A DNA stretch of 64,000 nt from Callorhinus ursinus (Eukaryota > Chordata > Mammalia > Carnivora > Otariidae): NCBI RefSeq assembly GCF_003265705.1, contig NW_020312848.1, positions 57,967,399-58,031,398 of the forward strand, read 5' to 3'. Made by a program: the position numbers and the translations under genes. Shown one piece after another: positions 48,075 through 61,889 of the stretch (positions within the stretch are counted from its first letter, which is position 1; each line of letters opens with the position of its first letter). Under the pieces are notes generated by a model that searched no databases, was not told the DNA's origin, and saw only the letters and a program-made list of their open reading frames with translations.

Positions 48075-48299
48075 AAAGCAAGACTTTTAGGGGCGCCTGG
48101 GTGGCTCAGTTGGTTAAGCGACTGCCTTCGGCTCAGGTCATGATCCTGGAGTCCCGGGATCGAGTCCCGCATCGGGCTCCCTGCTCAGCAGAGAGTCTGC
48201 TTCTCCTTCTCACCCTCCTCCCTCTCGTGCTCTCTGTCTCTCATTCTCTCTCTCAAATAAATAAATAAAATCTTAAAAAAAAAAAAGTAAGACTTTTAG
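48075..48299 (+). mobile_element. Can-SINE (SINEC) with target-site duplication
   Basis: The body 48091-48283 begins gggcgcctgggtggctcag, carries the cctggagtcccggg variant and ends AAATAAATAAATAAAATC plus A-tail. The flanks aaagcaagacttttag and aaagtaagacttttag (48284-48299) differ by one base. Same subfamily as the nested copy at 26209. Confidence 0.97.
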
Positions 48300-51200
48300 T
48301 TTTAGTTCTGACATGTAAAGAACTTACAAGTAGTTTCTCTTGCCTTACAAGAAAAAGCTGGACAGACTGAAAAAATAAAATATTTTATAGAAATTAGTTT
48401 ATATGGAAAATTGTCATGCTATAATCTAAGAAGACAGGTAAATTCAGAGTCCTAGCCAAAATTTGGAGCAAAGGATAGTGGAACCATAAACTGGGAGGGA
48501 CACTTTAATGTAATTTTAAGAAATAGCTGGAGGCTGAATGTGGACTAGCATAAAGTATGAAACTTGAGACTTAGGCAGTTTCTTATTCTTCTATGGGATT
48601 TGACTCCAAGAACCCTACTAGTTCTCAAGTAAAGATCTAAGAAAGGACCCCTCAGAAGGACCTTCTGATTAATCCTTATGAAAAACAAACAAAACCCTTT
48701 CTATAATAAAGGCAGGAAAGGCATTTTGTAACTTCAGCCCCCTCTAGCTTTCCTGTATCACTGACGTAGGGGGAAAGCTATACAAGAGAAGTAACATTTG
48801 TGATGGTCACAGGCCAGAGACACAGGCCCACCAAAGGACTGAGATTTAATTAGGTTGTAGAATACATATCATTCCTCACACTTGACCATTATACCAACAG
48901 TGTTCCAGTATAACAACAGTGAATTACAGCCGAAAGAGATGTAAGACACAGACTCTCTCTGAGTAGTAACACAAGTCCAGTGTCAATGGGGAGACAAAAC
49001 AAGAGCACTAGAATAATTTCAAGTTCTGGCATGTACATATAGCTGCAGTAAATAAATAAATAACATATACAAAGATTAACATGAATGCTCACACTAGAGA
49101 CCTATTTACCTCAGTTTCTATTATCCAAGTACAACATGTCTGACTTTCCAGAGAAAATATTACAAGGCATGCCAAAAGGCAAAATACACACACACACAGC
49201 CTGATGAGATCTTTAGAAGGAGACTTGGACAGGGTGCCTGGGTGGCTCAGATGGTTAAGCGTCTGCCTTCGGCTCAGGTCATGATCCCAGGGTCCTGGGA
49301 TCGAGTCCCGCGTCGGGCTCCCTGCTTCTTGGGAGCCTGCTTCTCCCTCTGCCTCTCTCTCTCTCTCTCTGTCTTTCATGAACAAATAAATAAAATCTTT
49401 AAAAAAAAAAAGAAGGAGACTTGGACATGAAATATATATCTATATCTATATATATCAGACAGGAAATAGAAAATAAATTTGCTTATTAAATTAACTAATG
49501 AAAAACTAGAGATTATGAAAACTTAGATGGATACTTTGACACATGAGAATTCTAAGAAACAGTCAAAAGGAAATGCTAGCAATCAAAACCACTGTAACGT
49601 AAGTGGAGAATGCTTTCATAGCCTTATCAGCAGACTGGACACAACTGAAGTCAGAATCAGTGGGCTTGCAGATAGATCATTAGAAACCTTTCAGACTGGG
49701 ATATCAGAAGTAGAAGGAAGAGAAAAAGGAAAAGAAGAAATACTTGAAGTAATAATGGACTAGAAGTTGTCAAAATTAATAACAAATGCCAAAATACAGA
49801 TTTTAAAGACTCATAGGCCATCAAGCAAAACAAATAACAACAACAACAACAAAAACTACATCTAGGCTGGCTATATTTAAACTGCAGGAAACCAAACACT
49901 GAGAGACAATTTTTGAAAAAGAATAAAGAGGGAACAATGGACATTTTGTCAGAAATCATGCAAGAAATAAAAGAGTAGAGTAAGTATTTAAAATGTTAGA
50001 AGGAAAAGTAACAACTGATATGGAATTCTTTACGTAGAAAATTTATCTTCAAAAGTAAAAGAGGAAGACTTTCTCAGACAAGGACACACTGAGAGAATTC
50101 ATTGTCAATAGATCTGCTGTACAAAAAAGGTTGAAAAAGCTTTTTTTCAGGCAGAAGAAGATGATACAGATCAGAGATCTGAACCTAATAATGAAAGAAA
50201 GGGCATCCTAGAAGGAATAAATATAAATTAAAATCTTTAATTTTTCTTTTTCTTGATCTGTAAAATAACAGCTCTTTGAAAGTAACAGTAGTATCAATGT
50301 ATGTAGGGATCACGTCATATGGATAAGTGAAAAGAATAACAAAAATGTCACAAGGGATAGGAGAATGGAAATGGTCATGCTATAACTTACCTAAGAGCAC
50401 ATGAAAAGGAATAGTGTTATTTAGTAGTGGAATTATCTTACACCATGCCTATGTGGGGTTATTTCTGGTATGCAAGACTAGTGAAACATTAAAAAATCAA
50501 TCAATAAAATATACCATATAAAAAAATCATATGCTCATATCAATTGATGGTAAAAACATTAGACAAAATCCATTACCAATTTATGATCAGAATGTCCATT
50601 AAACTATGAATATAAAGGAACTTCTGCCATGTGGTAAAGAATATCTACAAAAATCTTACAGCTAACATCATATTGAATGATGAGAAACCAGAAGTTTAAC
50701 TTTTGAGATCAGAGATAAGGAACAAATATCCTTTCTCACCATACCTATTTAGTATCACACTAGAAATCCTAGTTAGTGAAATAAGACAAATAAGGGAAAA
50801 TAAATGTATAGATTGGAATGAAAAAAAAAAAACCCTGGTTTTATTTGTACATGGTATGATCGTTTATATAGAAAATTCCAAAAACCTGACAAAAACATCC
50901 TGGAACTAATAAGTGAGTGTAACAAGGTCAAAAGATAGAAAGTAATATACAAAAGAATGCTTTTTTATATAACAACAACTGGAATTTGGAATTAAAAAAT
51001 ATGTGAAGTATCATGCAATAAAATGGAACACTCAGGTGTAAATCTAACAAAATAAGTGTGGGGCCTACATGGGAAACTATAATACAATGATACAAATTCA
51101 AAGATGTTCCAAATAAATGTAGATATATTCCATGTCCATGGATTGGATGATGCAGTATTATTTTGATGTCAGTTCTTCTCAACTTGATCTACAGATTCAG

Positions 51201-52666
51201 TATAATACCAGTTAGAAATCCATAAAATTATTTTATGGATATCAATAAACTGATTCTAAAGTTTATATGGAAAGGTGAGGGACATAAAATAGTTAACAGA
51301 CACTAAAGAAGAAAAGAGCTGGGGTACTTGAACTACCTAGTTTCAAGGCTTGCTCTGAGTTTATGTGCACTGGTGAAAAAAATAGACATGGGCTATTGGA
51401 ACAAATTAGAAATTATAGTCAACTATTCTTCACCAAAGGAACAAAGGCAATTCAGTGAAGAAAGGCTGGCTTTAATCATTTTATCATTTTTATCACTTGA
51501 TCATTCTGAGGCAATTGGACATTCATATATAAAAACATTGATCTGGGCACAGATATTACTTACAACGTACACAGAAATTAAAATGGATCATAGATCTAAA
51601 TGTAAAATGAAAAGCTGTGTTATTTTTGAATAAAACAAAAAAAATGACAAGACCTGGATCTGAGGTATATTAGATACAACAATGATAGAATTTTCTGTGA
51701 AAGAAAAAAAATGATAAGATAGACTGTCTCTATATTACAAATTTCTGCAATTCAGAAGTTGCTGTAAGAAGAACGAAAGACATATCACACAACTAGGAGA
51801 AAACATATATCTGACAAAGAACTTGATCCAAATACACAATTCTTAATATCAATAGTAAAAAAAATAAAAATAAAAGCTGGCCAAAGATCTGAATAGATGC
51901 CTAAATAAGGAACATAAACAAATGCTAAATAAGCATATAAAAAAGTTGCTCAACATCATTTGTCTTAAGGGAATTGCAAGTTAAAACAAAAATGAGACAT
52001 TATTATATAACTATCACAATGGCAAAAAGCAAAAATAATATCAACTACTGGCATTTGTGCTGAGGAACAGAAACCTATTCAGAGGAATTGCAAAATGGTA
52101 CAACCACTTTAGAAAATGATTTGAGTTTTTCCAAAGTTAAACATAATTTTACCGTACAATCCAGTCATTGTGCTCCTAGGTATTTATCCAACTGATTTAA
52201 AAATTATTTCCATGCCAAAATTTTCACATGAATGTTTACAGCAGCTTTATTCATAATCACAAACACACAAAATTGAAACTGTAAAGAGGTCCTTCAAAAG
52301 GTGAATGTATAAATAAACTGCAGTACATCCATACAGTAGTGTATTTAGCACTGTAAAAGCACTATGCTGCCAAACAATGAAGGATATGGGTGAATCTTAA
52401 AGATATAATACTAACTGAAAGCAGTATGTTTAAAACCACTACATACTTTGAAAGGCATTTTGGTGGAGGAAAACCTTAGAGATGTAAAATTATCAGTGGT
52501 GATCAGGTGTTTGAGATTGGGAGAGTATGGAGTAGGTAAAACAAAAGAGACTTTTATAGGCTGGTGAAACTATTTTGTATTATACTGTAACAGTGAATAT
52601 AAGCTATGAAACATTTGCCAAATTCCACAGACCTTTACAACACAAAAATTAGACCTTACCATTTGC
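48300..52666 (+). mobile_element. Long old L1 (L1M type), ORF1-ORF2 remnants
   Basis: From roughly 50460 onward the text follows L1 ORF2 in order: tatgctcatatcaattgatg, ctcaccatacctatttagta, gtacatggtatgatcgttta (the polymerase FVDD-like region, damaged) and aaaataatatcaactactgg. The region 48300-50450 resembles the 5' and ORF1 part but is much more diverged. Every frame is broken. A Can-SINE interrupts it at 49232. It ends where a younger L1 has inserted in the same orientation. The left edge is uncertain. Confidence 0.65.
49215..49427 (+). mobile_element. Can-SINE with 17-bp target-site duplication
   Basis: The body 49232-49410 has the form ctccctgcttcttgggagcc and ctctgtctttcatgaacaaa, a tail variant different from the other copies and closer to what I recall of dog SINEC_Cf. 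The perfect 17-mer agaaggagacttggaca flanks it at 49215-49231 and 49411-49427. It is likely one of the youngest insertions in the window. Confidence 0.98.
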
Positions 52667-54522
52667 AAATTTAAAAATGCATATTGTGAAGATGTCAATG
52701 CTACCTAGAGCACTCTACACATTTAATGCGATCCCTATCAAAATACCATCAACTTTTCAAAGAAATAGAACAAACAATCCTAAAATTTGTATGGAACCAG
52801 AAAAGACCCCAAATAGCCAGAGGAATGTTGAAAAGAAAAGCAAAGCTGGCAGCATCACAATTCCGGACTTCCAGCTCTATTACAAAGCCGTGATCATCAA
52901 GACATTATGGTACTGGCACAGAAACAGATGCATAGATCAGTGGAACAGAATAGAGAGCCCAGAAATGGACCCTCAACTCTATGGTCAACTAATCTTTGAC
53001 AAAGCAGGAAAGAATGTCCAATGGATAAAAGACAGTCTCTTCAACAAATGGTGTTGGGAAAATTGGATAACCACATGCGGAAGAATGAAACTGGACCATT
53101 TCCTTACACCACACACAAAAATAGACTCCAAATGGTTGAAAGACCTAAATGTGAGACAGGAGTCCATCAAAATCCTAGAGGAGAACTCAGGCAGCAACCT
53201 CTTCGACCTCAGCTGCAACAACTTCTTCCTAGAAACATCGCCAAAGGCAAGGGAAGCAAGGGCAAAAATGAACTACTGGGACTTCATCAAGATAAAAAGC
53301 TTTTGCACAGCAAAGGAAACAGTCCACAAAACCAAAAGATAACTGACAGAATGGGAGAAGATATTTGCAAATGACATATCAGATAAAGGGCTAGTATCCA
53401 AAATCTGTAAAGAAGTTATCAAACTCAACACCCAAAGAACAAATAATCCAATCAAGAAATGGGCAGAAGACAAGAACAGACATTTTTCCAAAGAAGATAT
53501 CCAAATGGCCAACAGACACATGAAAAAGTGCTCGACATTGCTCGGTATCAGGGAAATCCAAATCAAAACCTCAATGAGATACCACCTCACACCAGTCAGA
53601 ATGGCTAATATTAACAAGTCAGGAAACAACAGATGTTGGTGGACATGCAGAGAAAGGGGAACCCTCCTACACTGTTGGTGGGAATGCAAGCTGGTGCAGC
53701 CACTCTGGAAAACAGTATGGAGGTTCCTCAAAAAGTTGAAAATAGAGTTACTATATGACCCAGTAATTGCACTACTTGGTATTTACCCCAAAGATACAAA
53801 TGTAGGGATCTGAAGGGGTACATGCACCCTGATGTTTCTAGCAGCAATGTCCACAATAGGCAAACTTTGGAAAGAGCCAAGATGTCCATCAACAGATGAA
53901 TGGCTAAAGAAGATGTGGTATATATATACAATGGAATATCATGCAGCCATCAAAAAAAAAAAACCCAAAATTTTGCCATTTGCAATGATGTGGCTGGAAC
54001 TAGAGGGTATTATGCTAAGCAAAATAAGTCAATCAGAGAAAGACGTGTATCATGTGATCTTACTGATATGAGGAATTCTTAATCTCAGGAAACAAACAGG
54101 GTTACTGGAGTGGTGGGGGGTGTGAGGGATGGGGTGGCTGGGTGATAGACATTGGGGAGGGTATGTGCTATGGTGAGCGCTGTAAATCATTTAAGACTGA
54201 TGAATCACAGACCTGTACCTCTGAAACAAATAATATATGTTAAAAAAAAAAAGGAGAGTAGGAAGGGAAAAATGAAGGGGGTAAATAAGAGAGGGAAATG
54301 AACCATGAGAGACTATGGTCTCTGAGGAACAAAGTGAGGGTTCTAGAGGGGAGGGGGCTGGGGGTTGGGTTAGCCAGGTGATGGGTATTAAGGAGGGCAT
54401 GTACTGAATGGAGCACTGGGTGTTATACACAAACAATGAATCATGGAACACTACATCAAAAGCTGATGATGTAATGTATGGTAATTAACATAATGTAATA
54501 AAATAAAATTTAAAAAATGCAT
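52667..54522 (+). mobile_element. 5'-truncated L1, 1.8 kb (ORF2 C-terminus and 3' UTR)
   Basis: The open frame 52677-53342 (221 codons) is L1 ORF2 C-terminal sequence: it contains [20 protein letters not shown], then [20 protein letters not shown] and [21 protein letters not shown] stop and frame shift then break it. A second frame at 53505-53813 ([20 protein letters not shown]...) and a third at 53832-54071 carry the rest. The endonuclease and reverse transcriptase catalytic regions are absent through 5' truncation. The 3' UTR and A-rich tail end near 54506. The duplication aaatttaaaaatgcat at 52667-52682 is matched by aaatttaaaaaatgcat at about 54507-54522. Confidence 0.95.
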
Positions 54523-56606
54523 TGGGGAATCTCAGGGTGGAATGCAATATGTGGAAAAAGACTCTAAATGTATTACAGATGAATGAGTGAGTTGAGAGAA
54601 AAGGTACTGGCCTAAATAACCTTGGAAATGAGTGGATATTATAAAACCAAAGGCAAAAATGATTGCATTTCACCCTGTATTCTAGGTGACAAAGTTGTCT
54701 CTCAAGGGAATTAAACAGTTATGTCAGATGGCAAGGGTCAAATTTCTTAGAATGCAAATGAAGGAGGCTAGAATGATCATTGTGGTAATGAATTAGGGCT
54801 GGAGATATCAGTAAGAGCTAATGTTTAGGTTAATATATATACAGAGGTTTACATATAGGAATATTTATACATACGTTTCTATATCCAGGTTATTACACAT
54901 ACATTCAGATTCTTTGGCTCTGTCAGTTTAGAAGGCCTAGAAGAAATAGCTACCTTCTCTTCCATGTTCAGTTTAAAGTTGTATTTAAAAGACTTCTTTC
55001 TGAAATATTTCTTATATTTAGCAGTTTTTAAGTTCATCCTGGCCCCTTTTCCAGGAATGGAGCTCCATTATATATGATGTAATAATAGACATGCTGAACT
55101 ATTTCTACATGGAATTGTGGTCTGTATGGGATGATCAAATATGTTTGATAAGGAATCAAATATAACTTCTAGAAGTTAATATAACAATAATAATAATAAT
55201 AATAAAAGGAATATGTTCTCAAAATGAGGTGGGAATTTAGGTAGATAGGCAAGAAATACCAACTATTTTTTTAAAGCACTGTCTACCTTGCCATTTAGAG
55301 TCATGCTACAGTTACCTAATGAAGGGAGAACATATATTAAATATTAAATAATTATTAAAGATAATATAAAAATTGAACACTGGAGTAATGCCCAGTTAGG
55401 TGCTGACTTATTACCCCATCCTGCCTTTTTCTTAAAGAAGAGATTCTCCCATTTGCTTCATGGGAAATTTTTTAGAGTTGACAATATTACTATTACTGAT
55501 CTACTACTACTATAATTATTATTTTTTCCTATAAACATATGTTCACCTCTTAGTAAGTAATAATGTTTCATTCAGAATTAGAATCTATAACTCTCATTGG
55601 GATGGTTTTCACAAGTATCTATATTCAATCTCTTGGATTACTCATGGGGATTCCAATTAAAATGACTAGTAGAGATAAGCACAACAGAATTTCTAAAAAG
55701 AATCCTAAAGGAACAAGTTCCCCTGGAACTACAGGGTACAATTTCAGATTCTTTCTTTATATTAAAATACAAAAGAGATCATATACAATAGTGTTGCAGA
55801 TTATTCACATTTTTTAGTCCCTTTTATTAAGGACTTGAAAAGCAAATCAGTTTTTAAAAAACCAAACAATAATTTTTACACTGTATAACACAGGCTGTTT
55901 CTTGGAGATAATATTTTGATTCAATTATGTCTGCAAGCACCATAATTTCTATTGATGAACATGGATTGACATAGTTGTTTAAGCTTATAATGAACTAAAT
56001 GTTATACAGAATACAATTTTCCTCTTCATTTACCTTAATTTATTCTAGTTGTAAATGCCATTGACTTCCATGATTACAGAATAAATCTCACTGTAGGATC
56101 AATTACTACAGTTTAGAATAAAACTTGAGTTGTTTTGTAATTATATCCACTGGGTATTCTATTTTAATTTAAAATAGCTTTTGCAAAAATACTGGAGCCT
56201 TAATGAATGACACACAGGATTAAATTTGAGCCATTTAACATGTAATTATTAATATTATTATAATGCTACTTTTCTTCATAGTTGGTTAATTTCATTAGTG
56301 TCTAAAACTATACACCTAAACAGATGTTTTCTGGCTTTAATATATAATTTATCTTTTTGAATTTAGAAACTTTGTTTCTCAAAATTTAAAATGTATATTT
56401 TTGTACTTCTGAATTTTTGATGACTTTTCTTTTTTGTGAAAAAAACTAAAAATACCATTTAATAAGTTTTTCATCATTAAGTACAACCAAAATGATGTAC
56501 TCTTTCAAATAAAGGTGAAGTAATATAAACATCAAGTCAATTTTAAAGAAAGAACATTAAATATCTTTTACTTAATATAAATGTGAAATTAAAAACATGT
56601 ACTCTC
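54523..56606. other. No gene seen
   Basis: Unclassified AT-rich DNA with an (AAT)7 run at 55184-55206. The plus frame 55563-55817 lacks motifs. Confidence 0.4.
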
Positions 56607-56908
56607 TTGAATCAGTGGTTCTCAAACTTTATGGTTTTCAAATACTTTTACCTTCTAGAAAAAATATCCTGGACCACAAAGAACTTGGCTTATACATACA
56701 TACATATTTATCATATTGGAAATTAAAACAGAGTTTTTGAAGTAAGAAAAAAATACACATGCATACATTTCAGTAGTTGGCAGAGCAGGGACCTAACCAC
56801 ATTGTCCTATAACTTGTGGAAAACTCTACTGTTCACTCATGAGAAAAGGAAACTCAAAAGACTGAAGTGTCTTGTAGTCCCCATAACTAAGTTGAAAACC
56901 TCTGCTTT
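56607..56908 (+). mobile_element. hAT-Charlie-like nonautonomous DNA transposon
   Basis: It opens with cagtggttctcaaacttta and closes with gttgaaaacctctg, whose reverse complement cagaggttttcaac matches the start, so the terminal inverted repeats are visible. Inner words (ggaccacaaagaacttggct, tggaaattaaaacagagttt, cataactaagttgaaaacct) fit a known mammalian hAT-type MER repeat. About 300 bp, so internally deleted with no transposase. The 8-bp target duplication is not convincing any more. Strand is nominal. Confidence 0.7.
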
Positions 56909-58056
56909 ACATTAATATAAACAGTCATGTCATTAGACTCTAATTTAAATTTAAATATGAATGCTACATTTCTATTCATTGTTATAGACTCTAGTATACC
57001 TATGAATAATATATCTTATGGAATTTCAAGTAACATTTCTTTTTATAATAGCTCTAAGAGAATGATTCATTGCTTTTAAATTACTTGTTTTGATTGCATG
57101 AATGTAATTGAATCAAAATTATGGAAAACAGCTGCTTAAGAAGGGGAGGAGCAGCTTTTGTGTAAAAAAGTAGGCTATGTATTTCCCAGAAATTTTATAC
57201 CTCAAGCCCAGTTTCTAAACAAAGCTTTTAAATGCTACCATGATTATTGGTTTCTCTTATATAGTTCCAAAACTCCAGTTCATGTCTACGGGTGCTTGTT
57301 GACAGATAGCATCTATATTAGTGTCTCTTTTTAGCAAATAAAAAAGCCTTTCTATTTTAAAATGTGATTATTAATTTTCTATTTAAAAGATATGAAATGC
57401 TGTTAATCACTAGTTCACAGGATAAACTACAAAATAGCTTTAGGGCAAGAGGAAAAGATAAAACAATTTAATATAGTTTAAGATAGAAAAATATGGAGAT
57501 GTAGAAGAAAGTTGTCATTTATATACTAAAAAGGAAGAAGAAAAATTACATCTAATACTGTATATAAGAAAAATACTTCTTTTTTATCAATGATATCTTA
57601 AATAATTGCTACTAGTTAATAAAATATACTAAAGTCTTGACTGCTAGAAAGTCAGAATTACCAAACTTCTTGGTATTAAGGATTAAAAAGAAAATGCACT
57701 ATAGAAAGGGAGTGCAGGAATTACAAGAACATTTAAAAGGTACCTAATGAACTAGTCTCAATGATGGTTGGGCAGTCACAGGAAGTAAAGTTTCAAAGAG
57801 AATCTGAGAGATGATGCGTAAACACTGGCCAGTACACAGGTGGAAGAGTCTTTCTGAAAGAGGCAAAAGCTGATATCGGAGGGCATTCACAAAACCCAAG
57901 TTGATTCACAATGTCTAGAGTGAAATGAATTTAGAGAGAGTGATATGAGATGATTCTGCACGTGAGAACATACCAGATTCCAAAGGGGTGTTACATTCTT
58001 ATCTCTATCTCTGTGTCTATCTCTAACTCTGTGGTAGAACCATGTAATGCAGTTCT
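56909..58056. other. No gene seen
   Basis: Unclassified AT-rich DNA; 57050-57200 is unique-looking sequence. Confidence 0.4.
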
Positions 58057-58076
58057 CCCTCCCCCCCCCCACATAC

Positions 58077-58111
<35 letters not shown>

Positions 58112-58140
58112 ACACACATATATGTGTATATATATGGTTG
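58057..58140. repeat. C-run and (TG)n/(AC)n/(TA)n compound repeat
   Basis: A C-rich run at about 58058-58070 is followed by about fifteen TG units (58079-58108), then ACACACA and TATATATA. TG next to its complement AC can fold on itself. Confidence 0.95.
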
Positions 58141-59839
58141 TTTGGAGTGTCAAGGAGTATATTAATGATTAATTGAAGACATTGCATTCAAACTAGGACT
58201 ATCTTAGCCATGACATAATATTGCTATTGTCATTGTTATCGTCATTATTATTTTTACTATGCCCATAGTCTTAATTCAACTGAAATGTACAGGTTTTTGG
58301 GGGTAGGATGTTTATTGGGAAATTAGGAAAAATATAGTAGCTAAAGAATTATCATGTAAAGAATACTAAATCCTTGGTAATTTCATTACTTTGCTAGTTT
58401 TCCCAGAAAGTTGGCCTTTCCCTTATAAAGACCAAACTAATCTACTTTTTATTCATGAAATGCTAAAATGGCATATTTTTCAAAGTTGCTCTTACCCTTT
58501 GCTTCCACTTCTGGCATACACATATTACAAACCTGCTTAATACAATATTTATATTTGTAATTATCCAGGGTGATCTTTTACTCTAAACAGAAATAGATAA
58601 AAATAAGATGGTAACACATGCTTTCATTGCCTTTGAATAAATGTCAAGTAGACCTAAACAACTACCTGGGCATTTTCTCTTGTAAGAGCGATCATCATAG
58701 TGCTGTGAAATTGTGATTCTCTTGTTCCTAGTTTATATTTATTTCCTTTGTAATATATTATTGGCTGAAGTTATTTGTCAGTCTTGAGCCTTGCCACTAG
58801 GAAAGCAATAAAATGCTTTATTCTTTCCATTAAAAAAGATGATGGAAATGTCTATCACATAAATAAAAGAGATAAAATGAAGCAATTTAAAATATAACCC
58901 CCATGAAACATTAGTGTAAGTAGTGAAGTAAGGACCTCTGCAAATTCTCTCCTTCATAAAAGCAATGATAAAACTGATGAAATAAAATGTCAGAATCAAC
59001 ATCTTCAGAACTCTGGAAATTAGCCAAAGGTTTACAGCAGTGCAGGGAGTGTTTATTCAAATAGGCAGTGGTGATAGGCTGAGTTTTGATAAGAACAGAG
59101 AGCTTTGTGATGTCTTAATTTGCCTATTCTTATATCACCCTGTCCTGCCCTACAATAGACTTAAAATCAATGACTACAAGCATGGTGAAGCCAATAGCTT
59201 AGCAGCCGCCAAAGGAAACAAAGTGAGATTATAGTTCTTTCAAAGTCTTATTCCTAAATAATTGCTTTTTTTTTTTTTTTACGAGTCTAGAAGTTCTCCA
59301 TAAGACGCCATTTTCAAGACTACCTATATTTGACCTGACTTGGAGCTCCTATAGAGGAATGAACTTCTCTCCAGGAATGATTGTGAAAAGCAATTATAGG
59401 GAATTGATTAACTTTGGTCCTCTGAGTTGAAAAAAATAAGACTTGGGGCAAATGATAGGCAAACTAAAAAGTTTTAAAGGAAACACTGAAAAATAAGATG
59501 TCCATAGAATCTTGGAAAAGCTCCAGCATATTCCTCAGAAGCTATAAGGCCAAACACATGGATAGGTCTGTGTTTTTGCCCAGGAAAGATTTGAGACATC
59601 CTTAAATTTTCCTCTTGGCCTGACACTGAGGCTTTGATCAAGCATGAAATAAAGACAAAGACAGAATTGTTATCTGACTGGTTGAGTGTCAAAGGTGTGC
59701 CCCAATACACACACATATAGACACACACAGTCTCTCATAAGAGTTTGTATAACACATAGATTCCAGGTGGTTAAGGAAATCTCTGTGCAATCATTAGCTG
59801 ACCACTAAGCTAACTGAGCAGAGACTCAAGTGGCCAAAC
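58141..59839. other. No gene seen
   Basis: Unclassified; poly(T) run at about 59266-59280. The frames 58778-59002, 59040-59234 and 59474-59728 have no motifs. Confidence 0.4.
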
Positions 59840-61745
59840 CTGACAAAGAATATCGACTTTACAAAATTAGCTCTGAAAAGATATTAAACAAACAAAGAAT
59901 AACAACATGCCCCAGAGAGGATTGAGATTCTGATTTCCAAAATTGATGCATTATATTACTTAAAATTTGAAGGTCTCAGCAAAAAATTATGAGACATGCA
60001 AAGAAATTGAAAACTAGTAGTTTAGAGGAGATAATATTTATTTATTTTCTAGAGCCATACAATATTAAATTATATTCTGTTTCTGACCAGGAGGTACTAA
60101 TTTGTACTGGATTATCTCCTTCATTGTAAACAACTAAAACAATGAAAAAATATATAATAACAACAGTTTATAGATACTGAGTTAAAGAAGTACAGGGTTG
60201 TTATTCCTATAAGAAGGGAAGTAAATGATGTATACTCTGTTATGACACTGGATTTCTGCCTGGTAGTACTATGGACAGAAGTTTAAGGAATGATATCATT
60301 AGCAGAACACTCAGTTGTATAGACAGTAATCAGAATAGGTGAAATTTAGATGTCTGGAATCTGAGAAACTGAGAACTGGAGAGGAGAGAAAGAACCACAG
60401 AAGTGTACTTAAGGATCCTGATGATTCTGTGGGTGAATAATAAGCCTCACATGGAAAAAGTGAAACTCCCTAAGTCTAGGCAAAGAATGAGTCCTTAAGT
60501 GTCCACAAAATTACATCTAGAATAATAAGTGGATTTAAAAAGTTTTCACATTAAAAGATTAATATAAAAAATTTATATTTATATATGCTAGCAGTAAACG
60601 ATTGAAAAAATATTTAAAAACACAATAGAATAAAAAACAAAATATGTACAGTACTGGAACAATCAAAAACTATGAAGTGTTGCTGAAAGAGATTAAAAAC
60701 ACCTAAAAATATAAAAATATACCATGTTCAAGGATTGGAATCCTTACTATTGATAAGTTAACTGTACCCAAATTGATCTATAGGTTGAACATACCTTCAA
60801 TCAAACAAATCCTCATTCACTAGTACTTTTTGTAGACACTGAAGGTTTTGTAGAGAAAGAGCTAGAGCTAGAGGTAAAGGTAGAGATAAATATATATATA
60901 TATTATATGTTTGTATATTATATACATATAATACATATATATTAGATACATCTGTATAATTAAAGGAGCTAGAAAAGCCAAAAGAAAATGTTGGAAAATA
61001 TCTCTATTTGATTCTAAGACCAGATATAAAGTTACTATAATCAAGACAGTGTGATACTGATATATTGATAAATAATACATCAGTGACATAAAATAGGTAA
61101 TCAAGAAACAGATCCATTATTTGTCCATTATACCAAAATAAAGCTGAAAAAAAAATAGACCTACACCTATATGGCCAATTTATTTTTTTAAATGGTGCCA
61201 TAGAGGAAAATAAAGTGTTTTCAACACATAATGTTAGAACAACTGGATAGCCATAGGAAAAAAACTGTCCTCAATTATCATGTCACAACATATCCAGAAA
61301 GTAAATTATTACTCTGATAGTAGGAATGCTAAATGAGACAAAGATCATAAAACACACATTTTTATATGGTCAAACACACACCTACCATAAGACCCAGCGA
61401 TTGTCCTAGCTATTTATGTTTGAGAAATGAAATACATGCCTACAAAAATATTTTTCACATATATTAATAGTGAACTTATTAATAATATCCAATACTGGAA
61501 ATAATACAGATGTCTATTTATAGATGACTTGTGATATACATACATTAGAATACCACAGAGAAATGAAAAAAAAAAAAGAAAACCAGAGCAACTTGAATTA
61601 ATCACAAAGGATTATGCTGAGTGAAAGAAGGCATACACAAAGATTTACATTAGTCACAATTCATTGAACAAAATACTTAACATGAATTAATTTTATTATA
61701 TGTAAATTCTACTCAAAAGAATGGGATAAAAGATATGTCAGGAAA
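59840..61745 (+). mobile_element. Old L1M fragment, degenerate
   Basis: The words aaaaaattatgagacatgca (59982), agaccagatataaagttact, gtgatactgatatattgata and acctacacctatatggccaa follow L1 order into ORF2. All frames are broken, and an AT-rich simple stretch (60886-60960) interrupts. Edges approximate. Confidence 0.6.
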
Positions 61746-61889
61746 AAATCCCATTATATTAAAATTAAAAGCTAAGGCTAAAGTGAAAACTCTTTATATT
61801 TTCACAGAAATGTTTTCATTGAAATATATTTAATTTGAAGTTCTTAATATTTAAGACCAAAGTATAAAGCAAAATCTAATATGGGAAAT
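61746..61889. other. No feature seen
   Basis: Short AT-rich stretch between two L1 copies. Confidence 0.4.
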
